From: Gymnothorax reevesii
Lineage: Eukaryota > Chordata > Actinopteri > Anguilliformes > Muraenidae
Direction of reading: 5' to 3'
NCBI GenBank assembly: GCA_029721435.1
Contig: CM056580.1
Coordinates: 27,584,367-27,648,366 of the forward strand
Length of the DNA stretch: 64,000 bases
Shown: positions 1-12,701 of the stretch, piece after piece
How the letters are laid out: every line of letters begins with the position of its first letter
How positions within the stretch are numbered: position 1 is the first letter of the stretch
Program-made: the position numbers and the translations under genes
The notes under the pieces: generated by a model
Told to the model about the DNA's origin: nothing
Database searches by the model: none
What the model saw: only the letters and a program-made list of their open reading frames with translations

Positions 1-436
1 GACGGACGGACATGATGTCAACATAATGCCCCCTTTCCTCTTTGGAGGGCGGGGGCATAAAAACCAAATCCTGTTCAACTAGCCAATGTTCCTGCAGCAG
101 GCACACATCAGAGTAATTTATGTACTATATTTACACAAGTTTTCACACCTTGGCAGTTGTAAGTAGAAATCCTGAGAGGGGTCATTTATATAATGAATAA
201 AAAAACACACGTACTCAACTTGTAAAAAGGCAATTATCACCGCCCCTGAAAAAATTTCCTCACCAGCACATTGCTTGGCCACAAAACAAGGCTTAATGTA
301 AAATACATGACAAGAGCTGGGCATGTGGCAGGCTCTTTTATTTAGATAAGGACATATAAAGTGATCTGATACCACTGTGAAAACCAGAACCACCAAAAAA
401 AAGCCCTTTGTTTAATTCGCCTTCAGCCTTCTGTCA
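1..436. other. Unassigned non-coding flank
   Basis: No exon with splice sites and no recognisable repeat was seen here. The short minus-strand open frame at 118-396 has no domain and a composition typical of chance frames. It ends at the left copy of the SINE target duplication. Confidence 0.5.
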
Positions 437-449
437 TTGCCAGACTTTT

Positions 450-946
450 TTTTTTTTTTTTTAAATATAAATTTGGCATCTCCAATCCCACCCGAATCTG
501 GAATGCCCGATTGGGGAACTATGTACAAAGCTTGCTCGTATGCGACCCCTTGCTGCCAACTCAGGATAGTGAAGACAGTTCACGGCTCTCCTCCGAAGCA
601 CGTGCCAGTCTGCCACTGATTCTAATACACTCATTGGTTGATTGAACTCATTAGTTCTTCGCAAGTTCAGAACTAGGGCGGAGGATACCCAGACATGAAC
701 CAACCTGGAGTCTTCCTGACGAGCGCACGTCTGGCCAACAGGAGGCGCTGGAGCAACGAACAAAGCTGGTATATTATATACCCCAATCCGGCAGTCCCTT
801 CCCAATTTGAAACCCTGTAGCGCGATAGCCAATTGTGCGCTACTCTGAAAAAGCTGCCGGTGGGTACGCCGGGGCTCGAACTCGCGACGTGGTGATCACC
901 TCTGCACTGCAGAGCAGTGCGTTAACCGTGTGAGCCACCCGGCGGC
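450..946 (-). mobile_element. tRNA-derived SINE, about 497 bp, complete
   Basis: The element reads on the minus strand. Its head (about 870-946) is tRNA-like, with an A box TGGCTCACACGG and a B box GAGTTCGAGCC, the internal RNA polymerase III promoter. A body of about 400 bp follows, then a poly-A tail seen as the T run at 450-462. It is flanked by a perfect 13-bp target duplication TTGCCAGACTTTT at 437-449 and 947-959, so both ends are certain. It is long for a tRNA SINE, and the CpG-rich head and perfect duplication suggest a fairly recent insertion. The 123-aa minus frame inside it is not a gene. I do not know its family name. Confidence 0.9.
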
Positions 947-959
947 TTGCCAGACTTTT

Positions 960-3900
960 ACTTAATATGTGCTTCATCAAAATTTTATTCTATTTTTTAG
1001 ATTCCTAGTTGTGCCTGGCATGTAAATGCAGGTGCAGTTTGCTTCAAACCAATAGAGTTCTGTATTCATTAGTTTCTCTACTGTTGCATTGAAATGGTGC
1101 AGGGAGATGGTTGACTCCTTTGGACGATTTGAGACCTGAGTGCCATGTCTGGAACAGCATGAAGGCGAGTGGAAATAGACTGTAAGTGGAAAAGTGGACA
1201 GAAGCGATGACCTGGAAGTATAATGATGGCGCTATGTTTCCCTGCCTGGAGGAATAACAGTTTTCTGAGTCTTCTTCTACATTTCAATTCAGATCTATTC
1301 AAATGTATTCTTAATATATAAAATATATTCTTTTCTCTTGTGACCATAAGGGAGTCAAAAACATAAATGTCAAATCATGCGTGATTAAGTTACCAGAAAA
1401 ATTAATATTGCGCTTATGGTAAATGTTACGCCCGGAAGTAACACTGCCAACAAGGATGGGAAAATTGTACAAACTAGCTCCTGCGCCGGTGCAATTTATT
1501 ATGATCTGACATTTTGTTTAAATAATAGATTAAGGCACTGCTGTGTTGAAATTCAGGTTCAGTGCATAAATAGGCAAAGATGTAAGTTGGGTTTGGAATG
1601 CTCTAAGTCGTTCAAATGGCAAAAGTGATGGTTATATTAGGGCAGTATGCAGTAGAAGTTAAAATGTTGTCTGGAAGGATCTCAATAATAACTGTAATAT
1701 TTGCCCAACCAAGCACTTCTTTAAAATGTTTTTTTCCAGCGCCAAACCAGAGGTACCCATTTAGTGGTGCATATACTTTGAAGTATAAGAGATTTTGTGG
1801 CCTTATAATGTCAGCTGAGCCAATGTCTTTTTTTCCGCCTGAATAGCTGAAAGATGCGTTGCTTCTCCAAGCCTCAATGGTCTCTTTGAAAGACGGACGG
1901 TTTCCTCAGGCACCTCTGGTGGATCACACCTGCTCATTCCTAGAGGCCTGTGTGTGAGGTGGGGGGGGGCGCAGCAAGTTTGCACCCGTCCTACTCCTTC
2001 CTGTCCTGCAGTTGAACACCATGATGAGGAGGGGGATCTGGGGCTCCAAGGTTCAGCTCCACAGTGCCATCTCCTCCGGGTCTCAGTGAATCTGTATGGT
2101 AACAACAGGGAAAGTTTGCAACAACGACAGCCACCGTGCCCGTGACAGACTGTCACACTGCCGCATTTTGGGAACCATTTCCACTGTATACGCAAAAAGT
2201 TTTGTGTGATAACATTTAATGTTTCTGGAAAGCAGTTCGCATTTTGTCTTTTTGTGATTTTGCGGGAAAAAAATAAAAAAAATAAATCATTCTGGTTAAA
2301 CAAAATGCTGATTAGCTCCTATTATTTTGTGTGGTTTAGTTATAGGAATATATTCGGATAATACAATTTCCCCCAACCTGTAAAAGACCAAACTAAGCCA
2401 GAGAAAATGCTCATTTTTTTGTGCATTTCTTGTAATTCTTTTTGGAAATATCTAAGTCAAGTCTGAAAATTTGGACAATGACCCCTTATTTTTTCTGCAT
2501 TTGATAGATATTTGTATTTTCTAAATCCTGGCAAAATTATGAGTCTGCCAACGTTTTGTTTTTTTATGCAAGAATGTGTTCAAGGATGTGCAAAAATAAT
2601 TATATTCAGGCTGACCTGAATGTGTATTTGAAAGGTGGAACGTCATGTATGTCTGTCTTTTCATGGACATTGTCATGAAATATGTTTATTCACCCTGTTT
2701 TGTGCTCTTGAATGATGTGTGAAGGTTATTAAATTAGACAGAATTCAATTTATTTGAGTGTTTCTATTGTTGACTAATTTCCCTAATTGCTTCATGGTGG
2801 CACTGTTGTAGCTCTAAATTTTCAATGATGACCCGATGCTCTTATTATTTTTTCACAACTACAGATATAACCCTATATATCCATAAAAGATCTAAACTTT
2901 GCCAAAGTCAGATCTGACATGGCACAATTGTCTTGTACTTCTTTCTGGGATTTTGTTAAGAGTATTCGGGATCTACGATGTATTTTGGTCCCATCACGAT
3001 GATATGCTTTTTTCTCTTTAAAAATAATGTGCAAATTTGCTGCCATTTTCTTTCAACTACCCCAACATGAGAGCATGGCTGCGCAATACTTCCAACTTAA
3101 TTGAAAAATGGTACTGAAAATGATTATGCATTCTGCCTATTAACTTCTACAATGTATGAAACCGTATGTAGCAGGCTCAGTGTACAGTACAAAGTACATA
3201 CAATGCATTGGCACAGGAGGCAGATTCAGTCCAGTACACCACACTGTTCCAGAGAGGCGAGGATTTCAGCTGTTGTGTGATGAACCTGCTTGATACAAGA
3301 GGGCAATTTTTTCTGCCCATAAGAACTAAGTGGCTGTTCTCCCGCTGCTGATCCACTTATCGCCGAGGATTAAGGCACTTCCGTCCGATGTAATTTAATT
3401 TTACATCGCCTTACGGACTCAAAGTACTCCTTGGCTTTCTCCCACTGCAGGCAGGAGCAAACCAACTCGGCATAAATCCTGGCCCCTTCCCCTTCTCTCT
3501 GCCATTATTGTTTGTTTAATTGGGTCAGGTATGAATCGGTTTTCAAAATTTTGAAGGGAGATTTCAGGCTTCTGCTGACTAAATTTTCCATGAAACCTAA
3601 TGCTTTGCCATTGTGCAGCATTGTATCATGTGGCTTAATTGCAGTTAACTAATATTTATTCATTAAACTAAAGACGTGCTGCTTACGTTGTCATCTGAGC
3701 TCTCAGCAGAATATTGAGGGCTCAATTACATTTTTTGTTGACTAAACTGAATTGGATTCAGAGTGAAGTAAAACTCACCTTTATATATGAATATAATTCA
3801 GTTATGTTCACAGTATAAGGGATTGCAAAAAAGAAGAATATATAGACCACCACTTTGCTGGTGTGTCTTTGGATACATGTCAGATAAAGAGCAGTGATGG

Positions 3901-4225
3901 GGAAGACCCTTTTCAGAACCTTTGCTCTTTGCACTCCTTGCTTCTGGCTGTTATGAACACAAACAGCCAGTGGTATTTCAAACCTTTCATGTGCCTTCTG
4001 TCATCAGGGGTCAATCAACATGAATGTGACAGAAATGGGAACAACCCCAAAAGCACTGAGCCGTTGCCCCCAACAACAGCCGAAAATAAAAACAATGTAA
4101 AGGTCAGGAAAAACACGTGAAATGGTGATTCATTGTTAGAGTGCCCTGATAATGGAGAATAGTTTTGTATTTTGTATCCTTCTGTGTCAGTGTTGGTGGC
4201 CCACATGCATTTGCTTGTCCGTTAG
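960..4225. other. Non-coding stretch before the first exon candidate
   Basis: Long AT-rich non-repetitive DNA with no coding exon that I can support. The 166-aa minus frame at 1803-2303 lies over a GC-rich patch and shows no domain. The block at about 3310-3560 is balanced in composition, free of repeats and holds a small inverted sequence around TTTAATTTTA. It looks more like a conserved non-coding element than random intron, which only an alignment could settle. Confidence 0.4.
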
Positions 4226-4340
4226 GTCCCTTCTCAGTGTGGAGAGCCCCTCGACACAAGTCTCCATTGCAAGAGCTATGGTCGCCCTGCTCACTGAGAT
4301 GTGTGCAGGCCACAAGCAGAAACTGCACTGGAGCTATAAG
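4226..4340 (+). CDS. Exon 1 candidate of an unidentified helical protein
   Basis: A 115-bp exon candidate is preceded by a weak pyrimidine tract and acceptor TTAG and followed by donor AAG|GTAATT. The frame is open throughout. One base completes a codon from an upstream exon and 38 codons follow, starting SLLSVESPSTQ and ending HKQKLHWSYK, so it ends in phase 0. The next candidate exon at 35687 starts in phase 0, which agrees, although the intron would be about 31 kb. The peptide looks alpha-helical (MVALLTEM) with a basic aromatic end. I do not recognise the family. GC content is higher than in the flanks. The 5' part of the gene is outside the window. Confidence 0.5.
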
Positions 4341-6840
4341 GTAATTATTGCTTGCGGGCTGAATTTTGCTGGTTTATCTCATTTGTATGAATATCGCGGG
4401 CCAATAATGTGAGAGTCACTTTGAGAGCTTCAAAGTAACCTTTTTTTTTACATTTGAACACTTGATATGATTATCATTTTTACACCTGACTCTCCTAAGT
4501 GACTGGCTGCTTATTCAAACGAAAACTCATTTTCCCTTTAAGGATGTTGAGTCCTTTTCCTAATTTGCTTTAATTTTGCTGCCACTGGTCATTCTTGACA
4601 CTCATACCCTTGGTTTGTCTGAAAGAAGAATGAAGCTTTGTTCATCACTGGACCTATCTACCACTAAGTGGCATGGCACACATATTTATGTAGATAAATT
4701 ATGATGACAAATACGTCTGATGATGGTGACTCCCGACAGCAAGCTAATCAAAAATGACATCAATCATTCTCGATTTTTCTACGGTGGCATTTCTGGTATG
4801 ATTAAAAACTGAAGATGGTACACCAAGTGCTCCTAATAGAGGCACAAAAGCGGCTTTGAGATGTTCTGGCTATAAGCGAATGCGTTAGATAGTGATACTT
4901 AAATTCCAACAGGGTATAATTCTAGGGGGAGCAAAGGTTGAGCTCTACCATTAGTGCCCTGATGGATGTCCAGCAAGCGGCAGCAGAGTTAGCTTAGGCA
5001 TTTGTTGCGCCCTGGATCATTGTAATCATGTAGTCGTTTATTGTGCTGTGTCTTGGTGTAATAGTTCATCTTCATGTTCCCTGTTAAAACAAAGGCCAGA
5101 GAAGATGCAACACTTGCCTCCACTAGATAATAACATGCCACAATGATAGAAAGTCCCATTAAGTAATAGCAAAGGCGTTATTACACGCTTTGTCATTTGC
5201 TTGCTCAAAAACAATTTTGTGTACCTGTCAGGATGAAGTAATGGGATCATTCCCTGACACTTCCTGTTATTTTGCCGACTAGAGCGTTCCAGATAAAGAG
5301 ACAGATTGTACTTCATCTTTCACTCCAGTTTTACTCCTTTCTCCAGAGGCTGCTAAAGGTAGAACAGATCCGTGTGAATTCCTGTGCCTTAAATTCCATA
5401 GCGGACCCCGGCTGGGTCTGTCTGATAATGTGCTTTGTTCCTGCATTGGGATCTCTTTTCAAAAACACAGCTGCTTTTTCTCTTCTGCCTTTAAGAGCAA
5501 AATAGGCTTTTTCCCATGTTACACTTGTGCTAGTATTTAGCGCTCTCAGGCGGAGAAGGTCCCTCCTTATGATCATTTTAATTTCCTGCGGCCTAATCTG
5601 GAGATAAACCTTTGATGGCTCCTTGACTGTGGGCAGATTCTGAAGGGGGATGGGATCTGCTGCTAATTTAATGAGGTTTTTAATTAACACCCAGACACTG
5701 CCATGTTCTTTATGGTGAAACTCGGATCACTGTCATCAAACAAGCACTATTCCAGCTACACAGAGGATGATTTTCTGTTTTATCTGCTTACCCATGGGTC
5801 AACCACTACTCCATATTATTAAAATGGCTGTAAAATGAGGTGGCCATTTGTGTTGGCTCTCTACCAATTCAAGGATCACACATTCATTTTTGAGGAGTGT
5901 ATTCAGTGTAGTCATTATATGTGTTATTCTGTGAATTGGACATTATTAGCTGCAACAAAATGCAACAAATGGCACAGTAACCTTGTCTGCCCAACTTATT
6001 AATCGTTGGGATTGTGATGGGCCTCTGTTCATCTTTACTCAAGCAGCAGAGCCAATCAGACACTGGGGCACTTGAACCCCACACAGCCCTCCCTCCGTCA
6101 TTCTGCACCCCCTGACTTTCAGTTCTCCCTCCCAATATCAAAGCAAATTAGTAATGATTGTTTCACAATGGCCTCTCCTGCCTCCGGATCGCTTGTTTCT
6201 CCTCTTCTTGATTCCATGATAATTTGTGCTCTGATTCATGTCAGACAGGTTGAAAATGCTGCTGAGAGAGTAGCATCTAATGTTCGTAATTAATGCAATT
6301 ACAGAAACCATCTGCGGTGCTTCAAACCGATGGCCGTAAACCTTGTTCTGAGGCGAACTGTGGTAGAAGGCTGCCAGATTAAGTGGTGGCGGATGGGCCT
6401 CATGTTGATCAAGTGTACCTCAAGCATCCAAAAACATTGTTTTGCTTTATTTCTCAGGCTGGCCAGCCCTTGTGTTTTAAAGTGCTCTTTACATTATTAT
6501 TTTGCCACTAATTGCTGAAGTGCCCCCCACAGCAGGCTGAACTGCTAATACTCTCCAAAGAAAGGCCAATGCGTTTTGACTTTTATTATCGGCTTACCTA
6601 AGTTTTATAATTATTTGTACATAGACTCTATTATTTATAGTGATGCAACTTCTGTGCTGCTATCATCCTGTCGAAATTTTCCACTTGAATTCAGGATTTT
6701 TGTATTTTCATGGCCATCTTTGGATTTTAAAGGATATGTGACTTCCCTTAGCAAAATACTGTTGCTCCACTTGTACTATTTCTGCTGCTATTACATGCAT
6801 CTGGAGTATGCATGTAAAAGTGTGACTCTCTGTGAGGTAG
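4341..6840. other. Start of long intron 1, possible conserved elements
   Basis: No exon was found. About 5260-5700 and 6040-6300 are non-repetitive and of moderate GC, and look unlike the decayed transposons further right. They could be conserved non-coding elements. The 119-aa minus frame 5331-5690 has no recognisable domain. Confidence 0.35.
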
Positions 6841-7844
6841 TGTTCAGGAACCAGTCGCAAGAATCCAGACATGCAGTAAGAGTGATTTTATTAAGCGAGG
6901 GGGTAAACCAGGGGTCCCCAATCTTTCCCAGAAAGGGCCAGTTTGGGTGCAGGCTTTCATTGCAACTAAGCAGCTACACGCCTGATCCTACAGATCAAGC
7001 TTGTGAGCAAAGAGTCCAGGGCTTGATTAGTAACATCAGGTGTGTAATTGCTTGGCTGCAGTGAAAGCCTGCACCCACACCGGCCCTTTCCGGGAAAGAT
7101 TGGAGACCCCTGGGGTAAACCCTCGCAGGGCAGAAGGCAACAGTACCAAGTCCACAATCCAAAAATCACAATCCACAGGGCAAAATTCGAGTCGAAAAAC
7201 CAGGGCAGTAAAAACAGTATTCGTAGTCGGGCAGAAAAAGGGTTTGTTAACAGATGCAGATAAAGGTAGCAAAACAGAGCCAAAAATCAAAAGTCAAGGA
7301 CAGTCCAGTCAGAAGAGCAACACTAAGAGTACAAGGCGAAAATGAGAGCACCACAGGTTAACTAGGGAAACGTTCTGACAGGGAGCTGCTGTGAGAAGAC
7401 AGCTAATATACACATACGGGAGGTCACATGCTAAACAGAAAACAGGTGTAGGAAATCAGACTAATTACAAAGGAGCAAACATGAGGGACAACCTAATCAC
7501 ATGAAATAGGCAAAAGCCAAACGCGGACAGGGATCACAAGAAAGCCTATAGACAGACACACAGCTCTGGTTAGGGAGTTCTAACGTGCACAGATAATGAG
7601 AGAAAGGACAGAGCGAGCAGGTGTGGAAAAAACATGGACCGGAATTATAACAGTAATGTGGAAAATGGCTAAATACAAAGAGGCAATAATAAAGACATGG
7701 CAAGCACTAAACAGACAAAACATGAACAGAACCAAATATCAAAATCCCTAAACAAAATGCAAAGCATGGTCAGACAAGGCAGAGGTCAGAATCCAGACAT
7801 GACAAAATCATAACAAACATGGCAAACAGAGCAGAATCATAACA
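6841..7844 (-). mobile_element. LTR, probably a solo gypsy-type LTR, with MITE insertion
   Basis: Read on the minus strand, the block begins TGTTATGATTCTG and ends CTGAACA, giving TGTT/AACA termini. A TATA-like motif GTGTATATTA lies at 7404-7413 and a polyadenylation signal AATAAA at 6887-6892, close to the 3' end, as expected for an LTR. It spans 1004 bp, of which 212 bp are a later MITE insertion and its target duplication. No internal gag or pol sequence adjoins either side, so a solo LTR is inferred. I could not find a clean 4-6 bp duplication outside the ends, so the boundaries may be off by some bases. Confidence 0.6.
6909..7112. mobile_element. hAT-type MITE, 204 bp, inside the LTR
   Basis: Terminal inverted repeats begin CAGGGGTCCCCAATCTTTCC on the left and, reverse complemented, CAGGGGTCTCCAATCTTTCC on the right, continuing through a GAAAGGGCC block. 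The perfect 8-bp duplication GGGTAAAC flanks it at 6901-6908 and 7113-7120. An 8-bp duplication and CAG...CTG ends are hallmarks of hAT elements. It has no coding capacity, so it would have moved with a transposase supplied elsewhere. It interrupts the LTR and is therefore younger. Confidence 0.93.
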
Positions 7845-8849
7845 CTGTCATAATTTATTACATTTGTTTTAAGTTGTTTAAGCGTTTAAGTTATGTTTAA
7901 ATACAGCAGTCTAGCTGGCCCTTTTCTGAAGTATGTGTCTGCTCATGAAAACATAAATATAAATGCAAGCAAAACAAAAGCATAAACTATGGATATACTC
8001 TGTCCTCTCAGAGTTTTAAATGGCTCTGAATTAATGAGAAAGATAAATCATTTTCAGTAGTAACCCTGTATAAGGTTGCCAAGCACCTTAGGCGAGGGGC
8101 TGTCGGCATATACGTTCTAGAGAAGCACCCAGTGATGAAAAGCCACTTACCTTTCTCTTTGGTCAACGGTTTGAAGGACTGAAAGACAAATAGTCATGCC
8201 ATCACTCTGCACTGGGCATTTTGAATTTAGTGGTTATAATTCCACTGATTGGAACTGAGGAAAATTGTTTGATTTATTGTCTTACTTGTTAGCTCTTATA
8301 TTGGTAAAAGGGTTGCCGTGTGGCTGCTATATTGGTACCCCAGGGAGGGGTGTGGAAATATTTGTTGTGTGCTTTTGAAACCAATGGGTCAATTAGTAAA
8401 ATGTGAATTGTCAATTGAATAAAATGCGCAAATGGCAGAACAAATTCAGTGATTGAATGTTGAGGTGCATCTGTTCAGTGCTTACTCTAGTCTTCTATGC
8501 AGTAAGCTAACTGAGCAACATGCAACAAGCCTCATGCCAGTACATGCTGACATTTTCATGGCTTATTAAAGATGGTCTTTGTATGCGTATTATGCACCAG
8601 AATCTCGAGCAGCCATCCATCATTGCATAAACCTGTCTGTACAACATGAGCACAGCTGTTTTTTTCAAGCTGTATTTTTTCAATGTAGCATGATCCTTCT
8701 TTGCAGTCCAGTCCATCAATATTTCAACACATATAGGGGGTATATGATTTACAATATAATTTACACCTCAAAAACAGGAATGCCAAATTTGAGTTTCCCA
8801 TTAAAAAAGTCTGTACAATTTTGGGACTGTATCTCTGACACTAACTTGT
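7845..8849. other. Unassigned intronic DNA
   Basis: Non-coding sequence with no repeat that I recognise. Its right part runs into the 5'-truncated Tc1 relic, and the exact border is not visible. Confidence 0.35.
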
Positions 8850-9790
8850 ACCAGAATTATGTAAGGAGATGACCAATGATGAGGGGAATGATCCAAAGCA
8901 TATCAAGTCAACAGTGCAGCGTAATGTAGGAAGAGTTATGACATGGGCATGTATGGCTGCCAGTGGAGCTGGTTCCTTTGTATGCTGTAATAAAACAACT
9001 ACTGATGCTCAGCGCAGGTTGAATTCTGAATTGGACACGGCTTCTGTATCTGCTCAGATTCAGCCAAATCTCATTGGATTGGGCTTCACTGTGTTGCTGG
9101 ACAATGACATACTGTGAAGACAACCCCATTATTTTTAAGCCAAAGAAACAGCATGTTCTAAAATACCTGTCAGTCACATGACCTGAATCCAGTTAAAGCT
9201 GCATCTCACTTGTTTCATGTGCAACTAAATGGAAAACTCCTTTACCAGCAGGATCTGAAAAACTCCTTTACAAACAGGATCTGAAAACAGCTGCAGCGAA
9301 AGCATGATGAAGCATCACTAGGAAATAAACCTAGGATTTGGTGATGTATATGGGATCCAGACTTCAGGCTGTCATTGACTGCTAGAGATTTCCAGTTGAG
9401 TATTAGAAAATAACTATTTTTTGATTGTTAGTTTGTTCAATTTATTTTGAGCCCCGAAGATTAGGGCCCCATGTATAAAAAAGGTCTGTTATGCCTGCAT
9501 GGATCATGGAATAATATGACAAAACCCTTAAATTATAAACTGAAATTCTACACAAAAAGCACATCTTGATTTATTTCAGATCTGCAAAGAGCTAAAATTT
9601 AGGACCCCAGTGCTAAAAGTACTTAAGATAAAACGTCCATTTTGAGAAAACCGCGAAAATTAAGTTAGGCAACTAAAACAGACGTCTTCCCATCCTTACT
9701 TCATAGAGTGTGAAAATATGACTTAAGTACTTTTAGCACAAGGTTCTTCAATTACGATATTGCGTCACTGTCCTAATATGGATCAGACTG
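8850..9790 (+). pseudogene. Tc1-like transposase relic with intact 3' terminus
   Basis: Broken pieces of a Tc1/mariner transposase follow in order: PKHIKSTVQ and VMTWACMAASGAG (about 8893-8980), the stretch around LGFTVLLDND that carries the second catalytic Asp (about 9085-9115), SHDLNPVK (about 9174-9200) and MGSRLQAVIDC (9344-9376). The residue aligned with the catalytic Glu after SPDLNP is Lys. Stops and frameshifts separate the pieces. The 3' non-coding part ends TCAGACTGTA at 9783-9792, the Tc1 terminal inverted repeat plus the TA target. The 5' half is missing. A 26-bp tandem duplication sits at 9235-9286. The enzyme would have cut and pasted DNA at TA sites; this copy cannot. Confidence 0.85.
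9610..9739. mobile_element. Small MITE-like inverted-repeat element inside the Tc1 relic
   Basis: A perfect 18-bp inverted repeat, GTGCTAAAAGTACTTAAG at 9610-9627 and its reverse complement at 9722-9739, bounds 130 bp. It falls within the 3' non-coding part of the Tc1 relic, between sequence resembling the normal element on both sides, so it looks like a later insertion. No clear target duplication was found, so the superfamily stays open. Confidence 0.6.
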
Positions 9791-9792
9791 TA

Positions 9793-12689
9793 AATGTGTG
9801 TGTGCATATTTGGCAGCAAATGTATGGATCCAATCTGGCTTTGATCAGCATCGTTGTGACCTAATTTTGCCATCTGTGAATACAAAAATCTATACTATAG
9901 CATGCAATGGGAGAAATCTAGCTGTGGGAAAACATGATCATTGTCCTATGCACGCTCTGTTCCTCGAGTGCAGCAAGTTAGTTTGATGGAAAACAGGTGC
10001 CATGTATACATTAGCTAATGAGCTGATTTGTGGCTGTTGGGATGGCATAACACTCACCATGACTTTCCTTGATTGGACAAATATAACATAACATATTGTT
10101 TGTGGCTTACAATGGGATTTAACACAAACCTCCTCATTGGAGAAGTAGCACCAGGGTAGAGATCACAGCAGGATTCTATTGGCCTCCTGTCCAGAGTGCT
10201 CTCACATGGCTTAGTCACGATCCTTATTTGGTGAGAGCCTTTCTACGGGGCTGCGGCTGTGACTCCTATCTCTTCCCATCTGGTTTCCATCAGATTAATG
10301 TTATGGCTTGTTAAAGTCACACACTGCATCAAAAAGACCACAGATGTGTATCAGGACCCGAAAGAAGTGCAGTTTTTCATGTGCTAAAAGATGGCCTGGA
10401 TTAAGGCCACAATCCATTCTTATGGAGGCAAGTGTGACATTACTAATGTTTTCCATCAGCACTGCGCCACAGACTAGAATGGGGTTTGTACATGTGTTAA
10501 CTGCATGCGTGTAATACGACAGTCGGTACATATCTGTGATATGTTCAGGTGTTAATTAAATTATATGCATTTATACTGTTCAAAGTTTGTAGTAACATCC
10601 TTTATTAAATCTAACTCCAGTATGCCATTTTGTTTATTTTAAGCAACATAAGGCTTTTTTTGGTACTTATAAGCAGAGGTTTTTAAGACCATTCCAAGTA
10701 CCTTCACTGACTTGGAACTTCAAAAATATTAGAAGATGGGATTATAAGAGTTTCGAAAATAGATTTTTTTTCCTTGGTTGTGGGGGCCCAGTCTTTACCG
10801 AGGGCTAAAATCCCTGGTGTTTTTTTGAAAGGCCAGTTGCAACATTTCAACAGTTTGTGCTGGCAATCGCAAACAAGAAATGTTTTTTTTTTTTTTGTAT
10901 GAAAAACCAAACATTTACTTTGTTTGTTTGCAAGAACTAAATGCTCGCTATTTTTATATGCAGGGCCAAGTCAAAAAAAAAAGGAAAAAAGAAATGGAAC
11001 CACGGGATGCAGACACTTATGGAAATATAGCTCTTAATGGTGCTGCTTTTAAAAAGCATTCATGAAGAGAAGTGTGAAGGAAGCTTTTAGGCACGGGGTG
11101 CAGTTTCCCGCAGATCAAATCAGGAGTTCGCTCATTTGATGTGGTCACATGCTGCAAAAACGGCAGCCCAACACACTTACAGAGGCTGGGTACAGTTGCC
11201 TGACGTTGCCAGCATGGAATTCACTCGCCTCTTCAGGCCAGATATTTGCCTTTTGTTACGGTGATGAAACCAGAAATAATGGAAAAAATGCAGCCTGTAG
11301 GGGTTGTGCAGCTGTCTCTGAATAACTCTATATGTTGGGAATAATGGTAACAGAGTGGATAATAACCTCATTCTTACAAATAGAGAAATTACTCAGTTCA
11401 AAAAGAAAAGGGAAAAAAAGTTTCTGGTTCTTTTTGCCTGTAGGGTCTAAATGTTGAGGAATCTGAGATGTTCTCCTCCAACACTTTCACCATGAATGCA
11501 CATCCTGTCCTCTCCAATTAGGGCCGCAGCTCCAGCAGGCACGGCTCCCGTCCGCACAACTGTGCAGCTGACTCGTGTTTACATTTGTGTGAGAAGAGAG
11601 CCGGTCTGAGTTTGAAAACTAAGACCAGCTCATGCCCTTTAATGCATCTGTTTACCCAAGGTTAATTTTCTGACGCTGCGAAGCTGCACTTGTACAGCTT
11701 TGCAAGCCTCGGGGGGGGATTTGAGAGTACGGTGAAAGGTCGGAGGTTAATAGGGGAGTAGGGAAAATGTGTGAGCCTAAGGACAGCACATAGCAAGGGG
11801 GGGAAGGTGGCAGTGGCGGTAGAGGGTTTCTTTCTTGTGATAAAGGCTGGGGATTTTGTGGGCTGGGGTATGGAATTTAATTGGCTGAAATAACTGCTCG
11901 TCTGCACAAGCCTCCTTGTCAGGAAGTGATGGGAGGCCGAGTCCTGCTCTTGAACTTGAGCAGATCCCCGGCCCGCAGTGCCAGGCTCCTCAGCGTACTC
12001 TCATGGATCAGCGTAATTACTGCTCTCAGCCGACCGCGTTATTGGTTTAAGGAATGTCAGATGCGTACATCAAACCCAATTTGTTCCTCGGCCTGAGGTC
12101 ACTTCCATCCCGCTCCCCCATCCCCCGCCCTTCTGCTCTTTGCCTGGCTCGCTTTTACAAGAACATCAATACAGCGGGACCGCCATCTTAGTCCATCTCC
12201 CTGCTGTCTGTGCGCATGGCAATGACATCTGTTTGCTTTGAAAGTAGTGTGGTTTGTATCGGTTAGAAAGCAATGTCTGATGTGTTGATAGATTGGTTAA
12301 CGATAGTTTGGCATTCTGCGGTTATGTTGCAGAGAGAATACTGTGGTTTGTCTCTAGATTGTTTAGAAATCGCAGTAATTTGCATCAGAATGTTGTAAAG
12401 AAAACTGCAATATATGCTGACTGGTTTCTTTTGCTGCCAGCATGGTTAATGGTTTTAGATTTGTCAGGAGATTGTGATCTATTAGCCGGTAGGATACTTA
12501 AAAATAGCCTAATATATGCATTTTGGTTGTTATGGGAAAAGAGTGTGATATGTCATTAGGTTTGTTAAAACTGGAATGGTATATTTTAGTTTGTTTGTTA
12601 GAAGATAGTGCAGCAAAGAAGAAAGAAAAAATTTAAGAAAATTTCGTCAGAGTCTTTGGTGGCAAAATGCATGTGAGGACTTCTTAGGT
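9793..12689. other. Unassigned intronic DNA
   Basis: No exon or known repeat is supported. About 11870-12240 is GC-rich and non-repetitive and might be a conserved or regulatory block. The open frames in it are short and lack domains. Confidence 0.35.
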
Positions 12690-12701
12690 CCAGCATCTCA
12701 T

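Noticed and set aside
461..832. 123-codon minus-strand frame
   Set aside because: It lies inside the body of the SINE at 450-946, which is a polymerase III element.
870..946. Possible genuine tRNA gene
   Set aside because: The A and B boxes fit, but the sequence continues into a SINE body with poly-A and a target duplication, so it is a SINE head.
5331..5690. 119-codon minus-strand frame
   Set aside because: No domain or splice context on that strand; non-coding conservation is a simpler explanation.
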